Assembly: GCA_932521035.1 (NCBI GenBank)
Contig: OW051495.1
Coordinates: forward strand, 4,588,001-4,652,000
DNA length: 64,000 bases
DNA from: Oscheius dolichura
Taxonomy: Eukaryota > Nematoda > Chromadorea > Rhabditida > Rhabditidae
Direction: 5' to 3'
Shown piece after piece: positions 60,667 to 64,000 of this stretch (position 1 is the stretch's first letter; the number at the start of each line of letters is the position of its first letter). A program made the translations under genes and the position numbers. The notes beneath the pieces are model-generated. The model did no database searches. It saw nothing but the letters and a program-made list of their open reading frames with translations, and was not told the DNA's origin.

Positions 60667-61805
60667 ATGGACCCGAGCATCTATATGAGGACATTCGGAC
60701 AGGTGGGCAAGGGGGGAGGGAGGCGAACGGGGGAAGACCCTTTCTGGTTATTAATACACGGGTGACTCTGCCGCACTACCCAATTTCCCATGATCGTCAC
60801 CGTTGACAAATTTGGGAATAACTGGGGGCGTAGGAGGAGGTGACCACCGTTATTTAGGGTCTGCCCGGAGCCGGGATGCTTCAACAGCAGCAACAATACG
60901 TGGCCGGTGAGTGTCTGCCAAGAGAGTAACGAAGGGTCGCTTCAGTCCCGTTCGGGTTCAATTGCCGGTGCTCGTCGAAGATGGCCAACCCGAACGCACC
61001 TCCTCCGGTCGATGCTAACGCCGCTGCTCAACAGCAAATTCAACAGCTCCAGGTATGAAAAGGGGGACAAATTGAATTCGTGGGAGATTTGACACGAGAG
61101 GATGTCGGCTTGACTGGCCGCCCCCCTCGAGGGGGCGAGTAAACCTACTTGGCATAACAAAAGTAGGGAATATCTAATTATCGGGACTAAAGACTCCATC
61201 CGGAGTAATTCCGAAACTAGTCCCCTTTTTTGACCATTTGTCGTGGTTTGGTTCTCGTTTCGGCGACTCTTTCCGATATTTTTGGATTACGAGGGATTTG
61301 TCGAGTACTCGTTTTTCGCAGAGAAACCAGCAGCATTGGACGAAAGTCGAGTTGGGGGGGAACATCCGGTGCAGTCTATAAAATGGAGACATTTCCAGGA
61401 GCAGGTCAGACGCCAGCAGGAGATTATAAACAGGGCCAACACTCTCCGGATGGGCACCGGGGGATTCGAACAATTCAGTTGAGCTCTCTCCCCTACCCTT
61501 GGGTTACTGTATTTTCAGCCCAACTACTCCAGCTGGCCAATGGATTCGACTGCAGCTGTAGCTCTCTGGACACGGGGATGTCGGCGATGGGGATGGGCGG
61601 GATGGGCGGGATGGGAGGAATGGGCATGATGCCGGGAGGACACGGGCTAGAAGCCTTCCAAGGTATATTCCCAGCTGTCTCTGTATCTCTTGTAGGAATG
61701 GGAGGAATGGGATCGGGAGGAATGGGCCCGATGCGGGGTGTGCCGACCTATCATGTGCGACAGCAGCCACTACAGGAAGGCTATCCCTTCCGCTTCCGGC
61801 TATGA
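60667..61805 (+). CDS. Gln-rich and Met-Gly-repeat protein, unidentified
   Basis: Exons in phase: [12 protein letters not shown] (60667-60702), [36 protein letters not shown] with [11 protein letters not shown], then after an intron of about 350 nt [39 protein letters not shown] followed by (GMGGM)n runs, and a last exon with [16 protein letters not shown] and the end [10 protein letters not shown]. The middle forms a short Gln-rich coiled coil. The Met-Gly repeats are low complexity and likely disordered. No signal peptide or enzyme motif. The in-frame long-intron join (61053 to about 61400) is supported by phase and coiled-coil continuity only. Confidence 0.6.
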
Positions 61806-62853
61806 CTGTCATTCTTCTCGTTGTCTGTATTTATTGAACATATTCACATTGATAAAGGGCTTTGGAGAGCGAGGGCACTATCTGTTGTTTTTTGCCTCCA
61901 GCTTAGAACTGAACGAAGAGACCAAAGGAGGGACGTTACATCAGCGGAATATAAAAACGACCATTAAGGCCGTTATCTGGCCAGTGCCCTTTCTTCCCCG
62001 GGAATCAGCGAATACCCTTTATCTGACCTTGGAATAACACTGAAAAACGGAGAGAAGCTGGCCGACGGATCGCCAAAAAGACCGGAAACACCACGAGAAC
62101 GACGTCGTTGACCGTAACTGACATCGTTCGTTAAATTGATAAAATTAGTGATCACGTGGGGGTACGCGTCGCGCTGATGGATCTATTGATGGGCCCCTCC
62201 ACTTTCCTTCCAATGAAAAAACGAAAGATGATGAAATGTGCTTCGGTGGGAATTACAATAGCTGTAAACCAGTTCTGCCAGAGTATGAAGGTTGACCGGG
62301 AACTCTTCCCCGTATCGCGACTACAAAAAGGGCCTCCGTGACGGGGGACGACTACCATATCGAGTCATGAGGCTGATATTCGAACGGCTCTCAGCTGGTG
62401 TCTATTTTGGGGGCTACTGGCCGACCTTTGCCCTCGAGAAAAGACGTGGTGACCATCATCGGAGACCTCTTTAGAGAAACTTCTCACCGGTTTGGTAGGC
62501 GGTCGCCCGGGCTACAAAACACCGGCTGTTTATGTTCTCTCGACCAGTTCCTCCTTTCATTTCTTATTCTTTTCAAATATTCCTCTCCCAGTCGACCGTC
62601 ACCCGTCCCCCCGAGTAGGTGTCATGTTTTGAAGGTATTTGCGAGCAGAGCAGCAGCGATAACTCGAGCAGAGGGAGAGTAGATAGGGTGACGATAAGGG
62701 GGAGACAGTCGAGGGACCACGCGACTCCTCGTCCGCTGCTCTTCCCCCGCCCTTATCATGTTTACCGTTTCCTTTCTTGGGTCCCTTCCTTTCTTTATAT
62801 ACACCTCCTCCCCCTACTAAACACAGCTTTCAGCCTGCCGCTGAGACTAAAAG
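61806..62853. other. Region without a supported gene
   Basis: About 1 kb between two plus-strand genes. Several short frames on both strands; none has splice or family support. Upstream flank of the PNP gene. Confidence 0.5.
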
Positions 62854-64000
62854 ATGAGTCCACAAGAAAATGGAGTGGAGGAACACCACCTGGAAGAGAA
62901 GAAGGTTATCGAGTAAGTGTGGAAGCCGTCGGCCGATGATCGAATCAATTTAGTCCTCGCTGCTATGAAGACGTGGCCTACGTCGCGGAGAGCATCAAGA
63001 GACACGTAGGAGAAGATGTGGCCACTGCGGAGGTAGGTGCCTCTTTCCTTTCCGAAGTAGATCCGCTCTCTAGATTGGAATCATCTGCGGCTCTGGCCTG
63101 GCTCCCATTGCCGCCTTGATAGAAAAGGCCGTCGTCCTTCCCTACGAGGAGATCCCTGGATTCCCCTCTGTCCACGTGAAGGGACACGTAGGAAACATGA
63201 TTTTCGGTTACATTCAAGGCAAGAAGGTCATCTGCCTCCAAGGCCGTTTCCATCCCTACGAACACAAAATGGATCTGGCCCTCGTAAGGAGCCTCCCCTT
63301 TTTTATACGGGCAGTGTTACAGTGTGCCCTGCCAGTCCGAATAATGCACTTGCTCGGTGTGACCACAATGATAGTCTCGAACGCGGCCGGTGGAATCAAC
63401 CGGGACTTCACCTACGGCGACATAATGATCATCAAGGACCACATCTTCATGCCGGGCATCGTCGGCTTCTCGCCCCTCGTCGGCGTCAACGACAAGCGCT
63501 TCGGACCCCAGTTTGTGTCAATCCACGCAGCATATGACAAAGAATTGAGGTGGGAACTCTGTTCTTCTGGAACGTGTAAACACTGGCCGAGATAAGATAA
63601 GGCCATTGTTTCATTGAATGACGAACACACGTCTGACGTTTCCAGAGACTTGGCCAAGTCGGTGGCCGCCGAACTGAACCAGAAGGTCCATGAAGGAGTC
63701 TATGTCATGTCGGGAGGGCCACAGTACGAATCCCCAGCCGAGGTAGCTTCATCTATCGAAAAACACCAAATGATCCCCTTTAGATACGAATGTTCATGAC
63801 CTGCGGAGCAGATGCCATCGGGATGTCGACGTGCCACGAAGTGACGGTGGCCAGACAGTGCGAGATGAGGGTCTTCGGGTTTAGTCTAATCACGAATATC
63901 GCCAACTTGGAGACGGACGGAGCAGTGAAAGTGACCCATGAAGAAGTGCTCCAGACAGCCAAAGAAGGAGGCGAGAGGGCGACGACCTTCGTCCGAGAGA
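62854..64000 (+). CDS. PNP: Purine nucleoside phosphorylase, 3' end cut by window
   Basis: Trimeric PNP of the purine salvage pathway: cleaves inosine or guanosine with phosphate. Start MSPQENGVEEHHLEEKKVI (62854), 42-nt intron, then RCYEDVAYVAESIKRHVG and GIICGSGLAPIAALIEKA (phosphate-binding GSG loop). Also seen: FPSVHVKGHVGNMIFGYIQG, QGRFHPYEHKMDLAL (RxH phosphate site), VTTMIVSNAAGGINRDF, GDIMIIKDHIFMPG, YVMSGGPQYESPAE (purine-site Glu) and ADAIGMSTCHEVTVARQC with GFSLITN (the Asn that contacts the base). Introns are about 35-45 nt. The reading frame is open to the last base, so the C-terminal helix is beyond the window. Confidence 0.95.

Overview
The window looks like gene-dense nuclear DNA of a nematode. 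It holds about 22 protein-coding genes in 64 kb. All are split by very small introns, mostly 30-45 nt, with GT..AG ends and often TTTCAG acceptors. The gene set also fits a nematode: a zinc-finger nuclear receptor, a bestrophin, an otopetrin, a LACT-type beta-lactamase-like protein, F-box-like genes, an Ig-EGF membrane protein and a non-alpha nicotinic receptor subunit. The species cannot be named from sequence alone. No bacterial-style operons, CRISPR arrays, rRNA genes or intact transposons were seen. Exon joins below were made by eye from splice sites and reading phase, so start codons and a few junctions are marked as uncertain.

Layout. 0-2.5 kb: 3' part of the ER chaperone GRP94. 2.5-4.5 kb: AT-rich non-coding DNA with a large imperfect hairpin. 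4.5-9.4 kb: two tandem genes of one unrecognised family, collinear almost exon by exon but very different in base composition. 9.7-14.5 kb: beta regulatory subunit of phosphorylase kinase, ending in a CaaX-like tail. 14.7-24.4 kb, minus strand: a DM-domain transcription factor, an unidentified single-pass membrane protein, and a large disordered protein with at least five copies of a TP-x3-R-K-H motif.

26.5-33.6 kb, plus strand: an Ig-EGF membrane protein with a possible 27-nt microexon, a GNAT acetyltransferase, a core-1 galactosyltransferase and a secreted protein with three helical repeats. 34.0-42.6 kb, plus strand: nicotinic receptor subunit, small secreted protein, F-box-like protein and otopetrin proton channel. 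One otopetrin intron holds an antisense tRNA-Arg(UCU)-like relic. 42.7-45.9 kb, minus strand: a secreted mucin-like/MAM-like protein. 46.7-50.2 kb: second F-box-like gene and the LACT gene. 50.4-54.6 kb, minus strand: cytosolic isoleucyl-tRNA synthetase in an AT-rich island. 55.9-64 kb: bestrophin, nuclear receptor (minus), a tiny neuropeptide-like gene (minus), a Gln/Met-Gly-rich protein and the 5' part of purine nucleoside phosphorylase.

The genes do not form one pathway. Themes are housekeeping metabolism (IARS, PNP, PHKB), secretory-pathway folding and O-glycosylation (GRP94, C1GALT), and membrane signalling and ion transport (nAChR, otopetrin, bestrophin, Ig-EGF). The least explained pieces are the tandem gene pair, the TP-RKH repeat protein, the Cys-rich receptor-like protein and the small peptide precursor.
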